From positions 15,497 to 79,496 of the forward strand of contig DATKHR010000379.1 in the NCBI GenBank assembly GCA_035510155.1: a DNA stretch of 64,000 bases, given 5' to 3'. Position numbers and translations under genes: made by a program. Of the stretch, positions 1 to 9,021 are shown in pieces (within the stretch, counting starts at the first letter, position 1; every line of letters starts with the position of its first letter). The notes below the pieces were generated by a model. The model saw only the letters and a list, made by a program, of their open reading frames with translations, had not been told where the DNA came from and made no database searches. This DNA comes from DATKHR01 sp035510155 (GTDB lineage Bacteria; Acidobacteriota; Vicinamibacteria; Vicinamibacterales; CAVVIG01).

Positions 1-2284
1 GCGCGTTGCCCCCCACGTCGATATTTCCCCCGTGCTCGGCGATGATCCGTCGGACGATGGCCAAACCCAGGCCGCTGCCGCGCCGCTTGGTCGAATAGTA
101 CGGCAGGAACAGCTTCTCGCGCTCTGCCGGGGGGATCCCGGGCCCGTCATCGGACACCATGACGCGAACGATCGCATTCGACGGATCGAGCTCGGTTTCG
201 ACCAGGATTTCGCCGCGCCGCTCCATCGCCTCGATCGCGTTGTCCACGAGATTGATGACGACGCGGCGGATCTGTTCGGGATCCAGTCGAACCAGCGGCA
301 CGTCCGGAGCGAAGCGCCGATCGATGTGCACGTCGGCAAAAATCCCGTCGTAGAGCGCCACGGTGTCCGTGATGAGCTGCGCGAGATCGGTCGGCACCGT
401 CCGGGGCGACGGCATACGTGCGAACTGCGAGAATTCGTCGACGAGCCCTTTGAGCGACTCCACCTCGCCGACGATCGTCGACGTGCATTCGTCGACGAGC
501 GCGCGCGCCTGGGCGGACGCACCGGAGAAATGGCGCCGCAAGCGCTCGGCGGACAGCTGGATGGGCGTCAGCGGGTTCTTGATCTCGTGCGCGAGCCGCC
601 GCGCGACCTCGCGCCACGCGGCGACCTTCTGCGCGCGGATGAGCGGCGTGACATCGTCGAGCACGACGACCACACCGTCAGGCGTGCCGCTGTCGCCTGA
701 GAGCACTGTCGCCGCGACAGCGAGGTGCCGTTCCTGCCCCTCACACGGGATCGCAAACTCGTGGGCCGCGGATTCCGACTTGCCGCGCGATGCAGCCGCC
801 ACGAGCTTGAGCAGCGGTTGAAGGTCCGGGCGATCGAGCACGACCATCGCCGGCTGGCCGATGATCTCCCGGTTCAGCCCCAGCAGCCGCGCGGCGGAAC
901 TGTTGATCGTCGTGATGGCCCCTGCCGCATCGAGCGACACGACGCCGGTGGAAATACGCTCCAGGATCGTCTCGATGTAGCGGCGGCGCCCTTCGACCTC
1001 GACGTGCTTGCGCTCGAGGGCGATCGTGCCGCGCTCGATGCGGCGCCGGCTGGTCGCGAGCTCGCGTGCCATGGCGTTGAACGCTTCGACGAGCGCGCCG
1101 AACTCGTCGTTGCTCTGCGGCTCCACGCGCTGGTCGAGCCGCCCCGCGCCGATTTCGCGGGCCGCGGCCGCCAGGGCCTGCACGGGTCTGGTGATCCGCT
1201 TCGCGATGTAGAGACCCATCCACGTCGCGCCCACGAGGATGAGCAAGGTGGTCATGAGGAAGAACGAGAGATAGACGCCGGTCAGCGGCCGCTTCAGCAC
1301 GCGCAACTGGTTGTAGTTCTCGAACGCCTGTGTCATCCGCCTGGAACGCGTCACCAGGTCGCCTTTGAGGTAGTCCGTGATCACGACGACGCCCGTGGCC
1401 TGGCCGCCCGGTGACACGATGGCGGCCGCGGCATGCAGTAAATCGCCGCCGTCACCCAAAGGCTCGATGGATCGGGTCACCGGCCGCGCGGAAGGGGCTC
1501 CCGGCGCGGTCGACGCCGCGTCGAGCGCCTGCGCCGCGAGGCGGTCCGCCGCCACGCGGCTGTAGCCGGGCGGCAACGCCGGGGCTGCCACGTCCACTAC
1601 TGGCTCCAGATGTTTCGCCGACCCCGATCTCGACGCGACCCGATAGACGTCGACCATCTGGACGCTTTGTGATGCCACATCGGGGGTGAGCCGATCGCGG
1701 ATCAGTCGAAGATCACTTGCCGCCAAATCGGCGGGTGCCAGAGAACGGGCGATGCGTGCTGCCTGATCGCTCAAGACGCTCTGACGGTCCGCGTAGTAGT
1801 CAGCCGCGATCTTGTTCGCCGACGAGAGAATCTCGTCCATCGGCGCGTTGAACCACCGGTCGACGCTGGTGCGAATCAGCTCGCTTCCGACGATGAGCAC
1901 GAGTACTGCCGGAACGAGCGTCATGCCGAGCAGCAGGACAACCAGCTTTGCACGAAAACGGGCGAACGGCAGCGCCTGCCGTCGCTCGACGAACAGCTTG
2001 ACGATGTTGCGCGCCAGCACGAATACGAGCGCAGCCAGCATCGTGAGGTCAGCCGCTGAGAGGCCGTACAGAACGAACTCGCCCAGGAAGTCAAAAGAGA
2101 ACCGGGACGAGTTGGCGGTCGCGAGGAGCGTGACGAGCAGCAGCAGCAGGATGACGATGCCGGCGAAGATCAGGCGGGGATTGTCGCGGAACGGACGTCG
2201 GCGCGGGCGGCCGACATCCGCGGATCCACCCGCCTCTGCCCGAGTGGCCATGGTCGCGCTGACGGGCATCGCTGGTTCAGCCAT
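1..2284 (-). CDS. NtrY-like membrane sensor histidine kinase (3' end outside the window)
   Basis: About 761 codons are visible and the reading frame runs off the window edge, so the C-terminus is missing. From the N-terminus there are several hydrophobic helices (the DNPRLIFAG and AALVFVLAR regions), a periplasmic sensor stretch, another helix before residue 360, a HAMP linker (ITRPVQAL) near residues 360-415, a PAS domain, a HisKA domain with the phospho-acceptor motif HEIKNPLTP near residue 568, and a HATPase domain with an N-box (NLVDNAIEAM) near 680 and G-boxes (DDGPGIP, GSGLGLAI). This order matches the NtrY family of nitrogen-related or envelope-sensing kinases. The ATG at 2284 follows AAGGAG and lies 6 nt after the nrdR stop, so it is likely co-transcribed with nrdR. 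The signal sensed is unknown; the partner regulator would lie beyond position 1. Confidence 0.88.
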   Translation of the reverse strand, partial: MAEPAMPVSATMATRAEAGGSADVGRPRRRPFRDNPRLIFAGIVILLLLLVTLLATANSSRFSFDFLGEFVLYGLSAADLTMLAALVFVLARNIVKLFVERRQALPFARFRAKLVVLLLGMTLVPAVLVLIVGSELIRTSVDRWFNAPMDEILSSANKIAADYYADRQSVLSDQAARIARSLAPADLAASDLRLIRDRLTPDVASQSVQMVDVYRVASRSGSAKHLEPVVDVAAPALPPGYSRVAADRLAAQALDAASTAPGAPSARPVTRSIEPLGDGGDLLHAAAAIVSPGGQATGVVVITDYLKGDLVTRSRRMTQAFENYNQLRVLKRPLTGVYLSFFLMTTLLILVGATWMGLYIAKRITRPVQALAAAAREIGAGRLDQRVEPQSNDEFGALVEAFNAMARELATSRRRIERGTIALERKHVEVEGRRRYIETILERISTGVVSLDAAGAITTINSSAARLLGLNREIIGQPAMVVLDRPDLQPLLKLVAAASRGKSESAAHEFAIPCEGQERHLAVAATVLSGDSGTPDGVVVVLDDVTPLIRAQKVAAWREVARRLAHEIKNPLTPIQLSAERLRRHFSGASAQARALVDECTSTIVGEVESLKGLVDEFSQFARMPSPRTVPTDLAQLITDTVALYDGIFADVHIDRRFAPDVPLVRLDPEQIRRVVINLVDNAIEAMERRGEILVETELDPSNAIVRVMVSDDGPGIPPAEREKLFLPYYSTKRRGSGLGLAIVRRIIAEHGGNIDVGGNA

Positions 2285-2290
2285 GACGGT

Positions 2291-2752
2291 TCATGGCTCC
2301 TTCGGATTCAACAGATCCTTCAGCTCGTTCGCAAACTCGTTGATGTCACGGAAATGGCGGTATACGGACGCAAAGCGGACGTACGCCACCTTGTCGAGGC
2401 GCTTGAGCTCCTCCATCACGAACTGACCGATCTCGACCGTCGCAATCTCCTTCTCCGGCCGCTCCTGCAGCGTTGCTTCCACCCGGTCCGCGAGCCCTTC
2501 GAGCGCGGCAACGCTGACTGGCCGTTTCTCGCACGCCTTCAGCAGCCCGGCGACGAGCTTCTGCCGCTCGAAACGCTCGCGCGTGCCGTCCTTCTTCACG
2601 ACCATGTATGGAATCTCGTCGATCCGCTCGTAGCTCGTGAATCGTTTGCCGCATTCGAGGCATTCGCGGCGGCGGCGGATGACCTCGCCTTCCTTCGACT
2701 CGCGTGAATCGACGACCTTGTCGCCAAGGTGCGCGCAGTATGGGCACTTCAT
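2291..2752 (-). CDS. nrdR: Transcriptional repressor NrdR
   Basis: The 153-residue protein begins with a zinc ribbon (CPYC at 3-6 and CLEC at 31-34) followed by an ATP-cone domain (residues about 46-136, with VVKKDGTRERF and the conserved VAYVRFASVYR stretch). NrdR family members bind ATP/dATP and repress ribonucleotide reductase genes through NrdR boxes. Length and both domains are standard, so identification is firm. It sits between a flippase-like membrane protein gene (4 bp upstream) and the NtrY-like kinase (6 bp downstream) on the same strand. No ribonucleotide reductase gene is in the window, so its targets lie elsewhere. Confidence 0.96.
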   Translation of the reverse strand: MKCPYCAHLGDKVVDSRESKEGEVIRRRRECLECGKRFTSYERIDEIPYMVVKKDGTRERFERQKLVAGLLKACEKRPVSVAALEGLADRVEATLQERPEKEIATVEIGQFVMEELKRLDKVAYVRFASVYRHFRDINEFANELKDLLNPKEP

Positions 2753-2756
2753 ATGA

Positions 2757-3797
2757 TCACGCGGTGTGTCCCTGCTCGGCCTGACCGGCCAACCGGCGCA
2801 TGCCCGCGATGTTCAGCCCCTCTTGAGCGGCGAACAGCAGCCCGAGCAACAGCGCGGGGCCGATCGTGAACACGTGGAGCACGATGGCCGCGCCAACCGC
2901 AGCATCGTCGGGCGCGCCGAAAAAGGCGACCGCGCCGTACCGGAATGCGGCATGAAACCCCCCAACCGCACCGGGCGTCGGCACCGCGACACCGAGGACG
3001 AGCAGGCCAATCAGGAGAAACGTGCCGGTGAACGGCATCGCAATTTGAAATGCCACGGCCCCGGCCCAAAGCCCAGCGGCGATGGATAGCCAGAGGGGAA
3101 CGGACCATGCGAGGGCGACCATCAGGCGACCTGGGCGCCGGATGGCTCCCAGGCCGCGAGCAAATTTTTCCGCGATGCGGGCGATCAGGCCGGCGAGCGT
3201 CGACGGCAGCACCTTCTCGAGGCGCTCCATCGTCCGTCGAAGCCGTTCGGGATCCCCGGCCAGAACGAACAGCACGACGAGCGCGCCAATCGCGCCGGCG
3301 GCGGCAACAGCGCCGGTCCACTTCAGGCCGGCGAACATCAGCGGATTCGTACGGCCGAGGTCGCGTCCGAACACGAACACGTAGGATGCCAGCAGCCCGA
3401 GCACGGTCAGGACGTCGAGAAGCCGCTCGAGAATGATCGTGGCAAACGCCCCGGTGGCGGTCATCCGGTTCGAGCGCTTTTCGCGTCGCGCGAGAAAATA
3501 CGGGCGAATGACCTCACCAGCCCTGGCGGGCAAAAGACTGCTCGCCGCAAACCCGACCGCAGTTGCGCGGAAGGCGCTGCCAAATGTGGTCGGGCCCAGC
3601 GGATCGAGCAAGTACCGCCACCTGAGTGATCGGATCGCCAGATTGGCGAACATCGTGCTCAGCGAGAGCGCCAGCCACTCCGGCCGCGCGCGCAGAATGT
3701 CCACGGCCACACGCCAGAGGTCGACGTTGCGCAGAAACAGCGCGACGAGGCCGATGGCCACGGCGAGCACGATGGCGCTGCGGACGTACGATCGCAT
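2757..3797 (-). CDS. Lysylphosphatidylglycerol synthase TM-region / YbhN-like membrane protein
   Basis: This 346-residue polytopic protein has roughly eight hydrophobic segments and carries the family motif ASSLLPARAGEVIRP near residue 86, then GVAVPTPGAVGGFHAAF near 270. These are typical of the flippase-like domain shared by MprF N-terminal regions and stand-alone YbhN-type proteins (UPF0104). There is no C-terminal aminoacyltransferase domain, so it should not be called a full MprF. A lipid-flipping role in the inner membrane is inferred from the family. It is the first gene of a tight minus-strand set with nrdR and the kinase. A TATAGT box at 3821-3816 sits 18 nt before the ATG. Confidence 0.85.
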   Translation of the reverse strand: MRSYVRSAIVLAVAIGLVALFLRNVDLWRVAVDILRARPEWLALSLSTMFANLAIRSLRWRYLLDPLGPTTFGSAFRATAVGFAASSLLPARAGEVIRPYFLARREKRSNRMTATGAFATIILERLLDVLTVLGLLASYVFVFGRDLGRTNPLMFAGLKWTGAVAAAGAIGALVVLFVLAGDPERLRRTMERLEKVLPSTLAGLIARIAEKFARGLGAIRRPGRLMVALAWSVPLWLSIAAGLWAGAVAFQIAMPFTGTFLLIGLLVLGVAVPTPGAVGGFHAAFRYGAVAFFGAPDDAAVGAAIVLHVFTIGPALLLGLLFAAQEGLNIAGMRRLAGQAEQGHTA

Positions 3798-3897
3798 CTG
3801 ACTTGAGCGCCTCTTACTATACCGCCCCTACATGTTGTTGTTGTCCCGTGACGCGCCCAGCCTGTAAGATCCGGAGCTTTCCCAAAAACAGAGGAAC

Positions 3898-4800
3898 TTG
3901 TTGTCGCTCGCCCCGCCCGTCCTCCAAACGACGCTTGGCCGCCGTCGACCCGATCGACAGGGCAAGGTCCGCGACATCTATGACTTCGGCGACCGACTCG
4001 TCATCGTCGCGACGGATCGCATCTCCGCCTTCGACTATGTGCTTGGGTCGGGCATTCCCGATAAGGGGCGGGTCCTGTCGCAAATCTCGGCGTTCTGGTT
4101 CAACCGAACCCGCGGGATCGTCAGCAATCACATGCTCTCGACGGACCCGTCCGACTTTCCAGCGGAAGCGAGAGAAGCTGAAAGCGCGATCCGGGGGCGA
4201 TCGATGCTCGTCGCGCGCACGGAGCCTCTCCCAATCGAATGCGTCGCCCGGGGTTATCTGTCCGGCTCGGGGTGGAGGGATTACGTCTCCACCGGCGCGG
4301 TCTGCGGCCACGCCTTGCCTCCCGGTCTGCGCGAGTCCGAGCGGTTGCCCTGCCCGATCTTCACGCCCGCGACCAAGGCACACAGCGGACACGACGTCAA
4401 CATTACGGAGGATCGCGCCGCGGAGATCGTCGGCCGACCCGTGGTCGAGCGCGTCCGCGACCTCACGCTTCGGCTTTACGCCGAAGGGTCCGCACACGCT
4501 CAATCACGCGGCATCATCGTGGCCGACACCAAATTCGAGTTCGGCCTGCTCCCCGATGGCGGACTCATCCTGATCGACGAAGCGCTGACGCCAGACTCCT
4601 CGCGCTTCTGGCCGGCGGACGCGTACGCCGTAGGCGGGCCCCAACCGAGCTTCGACAAACAGTTCGTGCGCGACTACCTCGAGGACATCCGCTGGAACAA
4701 GCTGCCGCCGGTCCCCTCGCTCCCCGAGGAGGTTGTCAACCGAACGCGCGCGAAGTACCTCGAAGCGTTTTGCCGCTTGACCGGTCAGGAGCTCGCGTGA
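3898..4800 (+). CDS. purC: Phosphoribosylaminoimidazole-succinocarboxamide synthase (SAICAR synthase)
   Basis: The 300-residue protein catalyses ATP-dependent joining of CAIR and aspartate in purine biosynthesis. Recognisable motifs are GKVRDIYDFG (residues about 22-31), ATDRISAFD (about 39-47), PIECVARGYLSGSGW, ADTKFEFG and LIDEALTPDSSRFW. The length matches the PurC group in which the domain is about 300 residues. Start choice: a TTG at 3898 or the next TTG at 3901 follows the ribosome site AGAGG; no ATG fits the conserved N-terminus. Its stop overlaps the GTG of a tiny Fis-type gene, so the two are probably translationally coupled. No other purine gene is adjacent. Confidence 0.95.
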   Translation: MLSLAPPVLQTTLGRRRPDRQGKVRDIYDFGDRLVIVATDRISAFDYVLGSGIPDKGRVLSQISAFWFNRTRGIVSNHMLSTDPSDFPAEAREAESAIRGRSMLVARTEPLPIECVARGYLSGSGWRDYVSTGAVCGHALPPGLRESERLPCPIFTPATKAHSGHDVNITEDRAAEIVGRPVVERVRDLTLRLYAEGSAHAQSRGIIVADTKFEFGLLPDGGLILIDEALTPDSSRFWPADAYAVGGPQPSFDKQFVRDYLEDIRWNKLPPVPSLPEEVVNRTRAKYLEAFCRLTGQELA

Positions 4801-5012
4801 TCGCCGACAGACTCGAAAAGCTGGTCGAGGAAATGGTCGACCGCGGGGTGCAGTTCAACGATGCGGTCCGCGAGTTCGAGAAGCGCTTCATCGCGCGCGT
4901 GCTCGGCCAGTGCGACGGCAGCTTGACAAAAGCCGCCTGCACGCTCGGCATCCATCGCAATACGCTCACGCGCAAGATGGAGGAATACAAGATCAAAAAA
5001 CGGGCAGGATAG
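4797..5012 (+). CDS. Small Fis-type helix-turn-helix protein
   Basis: A 71-residue protein starts at the GTG that overlaps the purC stop (GTGA). The C-terminal half matches the Fis/HTH_8 DNA-binding domain found at the end of sigma54 activators: AACTLGIHRNTLTRKM forms the helix-turn-helix, and the preceding helix (FEKRFIARVLGQCDGSLTKA) is the usual first helix. No AAA+ or receiver domain is present. It therefore resembles a free-standing Fis-like nucleoid or regulatory protein. The last codons and the stop lie in a purine-rich short-word repeat tract (about 5003-5050). Function beyond DNA binding is not inferable. Confidence 0.8.
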   Translation: MIADRLEKLVEEMVDRGVQFNDAVREFEKRFIARVLGQCDGSLTKAACTLGIHRNTLTRKMEEYKIKKRAG

Positions 5013-5050
5013 GCGGGACTGGCAGGAGAGGCGGGAAAGGCCGGAGGGCG
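5003..5050 (+). repeat. Purine-rich short-word repeat tract
   Basis: The stretch is built of loosely repeated words such as GGCAGGA, GGCGGGA and GGCAGGAGA, beginning inside the last codons of the Fis-type gene and running past its stop. A similar word set on the opposite strand occurs near 18902-18935. It looks like an expanded simple repeat rather than coding or promoter sequence. Confidence 0.45.
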
Positions 5051-5086
5051 CCCTGCCGTAGCCGCTATCCCGGCCCTTCGTCCCCG

Positions 5087-5113
5087 CTAGCACTCGACGA
5101 TTGACACTGCTAG
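5087..5113 (+). promoter_or_regulatory. Imperfect CIRCE-like inverted repeat (distal)
   Basis: CTAGCACTC, 9 nt, then CACTGCTAG: the left arm matches the CIRCE consensus arm (TTAGCACTC) at 8 of 9 positions and the arms pair at 7 of 9. The spacing of 9 nt is that of CIRCE, the HrcA repressor operator upstream of groESL. The right arm overlaps the -35 TTGACA of the groES promoter. Confidence 0.6.
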
Positions 5114-5129
5114 GAGTCCCTACTATAGT
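5101..5129 (+). promoter_or_regulatory. groESL sigma70-type promoter
   Basis: TTGACA (5101-5106), a 17-nt spacer and TATAGT (5124-5129) give a near-consensus housekeeping promoter about 80 nt before groES. Transcription should begin near 5136, inside the proximal CIRCE-like repeat. Both -35 and -10 touch a flanking inverted repeat. Confidence 0.82.
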
Positions 5130-5155
5130 TAGCAGTCGTTCTGCATGACTGCTAA
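5129..5155 (+). promoter_or_regulatory. Perfect CIRCE-like inverted repeat (proximal)
   Basis: TTAGCAGTC, 9 nt, then GACTGCTAA is a perfect 9-9-9 inverted repeat. Compared with the CIRCE consensus arm TTAGCACTC it differs at one base, compensated in the other arm. It overlaps the last base of the -10 and the expected transcription start, so HrcA binding here would block initiation. HrcA itself is not encoded in the window. Confidence 0.85.
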
Positions 5156-5209
5156 CCTCGCAGCCTAACAGTTATTGGGAAACTTCTCTCGACAGACGGA
5201 GTAGACAGC

Positions 5210-5521
5210 ATGAACGTCAGACCGCTTCACGACCGCATCATCGTGCAACGACTCGAAGAAGGGGAACAGAAGATTGGCGGAATCATCATCCCCGACACCG
5301 CCAAGGAAAAGCCCCAGCAAGGCAAAGTCATTGCCGCCGGCAACGGCAAGGCGAAAGACGACGGCAAGCGCATCCCGCTCGACGTGAAAGCGGGCGACAC
5401 CATCCTGTTCGGCAAGTACTCCGGGCAGGAAATCAAGATTGACGGCGAGGAGTACCTCATCATGCGCGAAGACGAGGTCCTGGCCGTGGTGGAGAGCGGC
5501 GACACCAAGAAGAAAAAGTAG
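5210..5521 (+). CDS. groES: Co-chaperonin GroES
   Basis: The 103-residue protein has the classic GroES start (NVRPLHDRIIVQRLEE), the IGGIIIPDTAKEKP mobile loop region at about 22-35, and the conserved EYLIMREDEVLAVVE C-terminal part. It forms the heptameric lid of the GroEL folding chamber in the cytoplasm. The ATG at 5210 follows GGAG at short distance. It is 86 bp upstream of groEL on the same strand and under the CIRCE-flanked promoter at 5101-5129, implying heat-shock repression by HrcA. The C-terminal KKKK tail is slightly longer than usual. Confidence 0.98.
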   Translation: MNVRPLHDRIIVQRLEEGEQKIGGIIIPDTAKEKPQQGKVIAAGNGKAKDDGKRIPLDVKAGDTILFGKYSGQEIKIDGEEYLIMREDEVLAVVESGDTKKKK

Positions 5522-5607
5522 CCGCCGGCGTCGGCCTGATGGCTACCGGCGGGATCACGGCTCAGAGCTGAACGCTCAAAGGCGGAGAGCAACAGGAGAA
5601 CAACGAG

Positions 5608-7233
<1,626 letters not shown>

Positions 7234-7282
7234 GTCGGAACCCTCCGAAGTCGGAGTTCACGCTCCGGGATTTCGTGACTTC

Positions 7283-7320
7283 AGGCCCGGCAGGAGCGAT
7301 CCTGGCCGGGCCTTCGTTTT
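7283..7320 (+). terminator. Rho-independent terminator of groESL
   Basis: AGGCCCGGC (7283-7291) pairs with GCCGGGCCT (7305-7313) to give a 9-bp GC-rich stem extended by AGG/CCT pairing across the loop, followed by TCGTTTT. It lies 50 nt after the groEL stop. Confidence 0.85.
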
Positions 7321-7383
7321 CGGGCCGATTCCAGAATCGTTCGTCCAGCTCAGTCGCTCGTGCGCGCCCGCTTCGAGGGGTTC

Positions 7384-8355
7384 TCAGCGCAACGTGAAGG
7401 TAAGCTCGATGGAGATCACGACGGACACGGGTTCGCCCATGCGCGTGCCTGGCACGAAGCGCCACCCCTTGGCGGCTTTGATGGCCTCTTGATCGAGACC
7501 GAACGTGGAATCGAGCGACCGCGTGACCTGGATGTCGCCGACGGTCCCATCGGGGCGCACCACGCATTCGAGGACGACGATGCCTTGCACTTTGGCGCGC
7601 ATCGCATCGGACGTGTAGTTCGGGCGGACCTCCTTGAGCACGCGCGGAACCGTCACGCCGTTTCCCGGCCGATAGACCCCGCCGCCCGTCCCGCCTCCGC
7701 TGCCCGGACCAAGGCCCGATCCGGTGCCGGGACCGATGCCCGTGCCGCTGCCCGTGCCGGCGCCTCCCCCTGAGCCCGATCCCTGCGACAAGGTCGGTGG
7801 CCCAGGTGGTGCCTCGATCGCGCCGAGGAGCGCCTCCTGCCCGACCGCCAACGGCTTGGCGGGAATATTCAGCTGTGCCACCGGCGGGGGCAGGTCGTTC
7901 TTCGGCACCTGCTCTTCAAGCTTCGGCGGCTTCTGCACGGGAACAGTGATCTTGTCCTTGCCGGGCATCTCCGCCTTGCGCGGCGGCTCTTTCATCTGGT
8001 TGCCACCGCCACCACCGCCGCCGCCCGGCCCAGGCTCCGACAGCCAGATGATGTTCGTGTTCGGAGTCTCGGGTAGTACCGCGGCGACGTTGTACGGTTT
8101 GACGGGGAGACGGCTCGCCCAGATGAGCAGCCCGGCGAACAGCACGTCGAACGTCAGCGACGCGGCGAGCGACACGGTCAGGCGCTTGGGCTCCTGGTCA
8201 AAGAGAAACGGCACCTCGGCGGGGTGGGCGCCTTCGACGTGGACGGACAGGTGCCCTGCGGAAGCGTTGGGCTGCACATCCGGCGACTGGGGTACAGACT
8301 GGGATCGATCGTCCATTGGGAACGAACTTGGGCTTACAGAAATATTCTCCCGCAC
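7384..8355 (-). CDS. TonB-like energy transducer with glycine-rich linker
   Basis: The 323-residue protein has a cytoplasmic N-terminus, one membrane helix at about residues 60-81 (LTVSLAASLTFDVLFAGLL), a Pro/Lys-rich then Gly/Ser-rich periplasmic linker (about 105-230, with repeated GSGTG words), and a TonB C-terminal domain (about 233-323: VLKEVRPNYTSDAMRAK, GWRFVPGTRMGEPV). Such proteins couple inner-membrane energy to outer-membrane receptors or carry envelope proteins. No exbB/exbD is adjacent, so its motor partner is elsewhere. The GTG at 8355 and the ATG at 8316 are both possible starts; neither has a clear ribosome site. Confidence 0.85.
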   Translation of the reverse strand: MRENISVSPSSFPMDDRSQSVPQSPDVQPNASAGHLSVHVEGAHPAEVPFLFDQEPKRLTVSLAASLTFDVLFAGLLIWASRLPVKPYNVAAVLPETPNTNIIWLSEPGPGGGGGGGGNQMKEPPRKAEMPGKDKITVPVQKPPKLEEQVPKNDLPPPVAQLNIPAKPLAVGQEALLGAIEAPPGPPTLSQGSGSGGGAGTGSGTGIGPGTGSGLGPGSGGGTGGGVYRPGNGVTVPRVLKEVRPNYTSDAMRAKVQGIVVLECVVRPDGTVGDIQVTRSLDSTFGLDQEAIKAAKGWRFVPGTRMGEPVSVVISIELTFTLR

Positions 8356-8432
8356 AGGGTCGCGGGAGGCAACTGCAAAAGCAATGCCTCCAATCTCTGG
8401 CTTAGGGAGTCGGCTTCGTGGGAGTAGAGGAA

Positions 8433-8891
8433 CTAGACCCGTCCGGTCCAGGCACCAATTGCGGCGTTGCCGCCACCGTACGAGTGCAGGATGGCCAGGG
8501 CATCGGCGGCCCGCGGCTCGGATCTGATCGCCACGAGCACACCGCCCCGCCCGACCAGCGTTTCGAAGATCCGGCCGTCATGCGGCTGAAAGCCGACACG
8601 ACGCATCGCCGCTGCAAGGCCCAGCTTCGACAGGTCCTGCGACACGCCTTGTAACGCGCCGAGCAGCCGGCCCCGCCCGATTACAGCGCCCACACCAGCC
8701 AATTCGAACCGGTCACCAGCGTTGCCGAAGGTGCTCTCCAGCAACCGAGCGGACTCGGGGCTCTCCTTGGCGAGCAGTGACAGCGCTTCCTTCGGGAATC
8801 CTCCCTTCTTGAGCGCGTCGATCGCCTTCCCCGCCCAAGCGGCGTCCTGAAACACTGCAACCGTGAAGAGACCGCTCTCGACGTCAATCAT
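8433..8891 (-). CDS. Small protein resembling the general stress protein 17M-like domain
   Basis: The 152-residue protein starts at the ATG at 8891, preceded by CAGGAG; a longer frame reaches 9035 but its extra residues come from repeat DNA. The N-terminal part (LFTVAVFQDAAWAGKAIDALKKGGF, given in pieces as LFTVAVFQD and AIDALKKGGFP) resembles the alpha/beta repeat of stress-type YflT/DUF1269 proteins. A glycine-rich segment (VGAVIGRGRLLGALQG) may be a short membrane-associated hairpin. The same half-domain pattern recurs at VLVAIRSEPRAADALAILHSYG. Role unknown; a stress function is only suggested by resemblance. Confidence 0.6.
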   Translation of the reverse strand: MIDVESGLFTVAVFQDAAWAGKAIDALKKGGFPKEALSLLAKESPESARLLESTFGNAGDRFELAGVGAVIGRGRLLGALQGVSQDLSKLGLAAAMRRVGFQPHDGRIFETLVGRGGVLVAIRSEPRAADALAILHSYGGGNAAIGAWTGRV

Positions 8892-9005
8892 GCTCCTGGC
8901 TCGCTTCTCGTTGCTCCGGGCTCGCGGCTCGCTTCTCGTGGCTCGTAGCTCGTGGCTGGCGGCTCGTTCGAGTCCCGAGCTACGAGTCCCGAGTCCCGAG
9001 TTGCG
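8890..9005 (+). repeat. CTCG-word repeat tract with internal inverted repeat
   Basis: This intergenic block between two divergent genes consists of repeated short words: GGCTCGCTTCTCGT occurs twice, GCTCGTAGCTCG once, and GAGTCCCGAG several times. CTCGTAGCTCG (8942-8952) is the exact reverse complement of CGAGCTACGAG (8976-8986), so an 11-bp stem with a 23-nt loop can form. It contains no gene. Confidence 0.75.
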
Positions 9006-9021
9006 AAGATAATCTATCACG

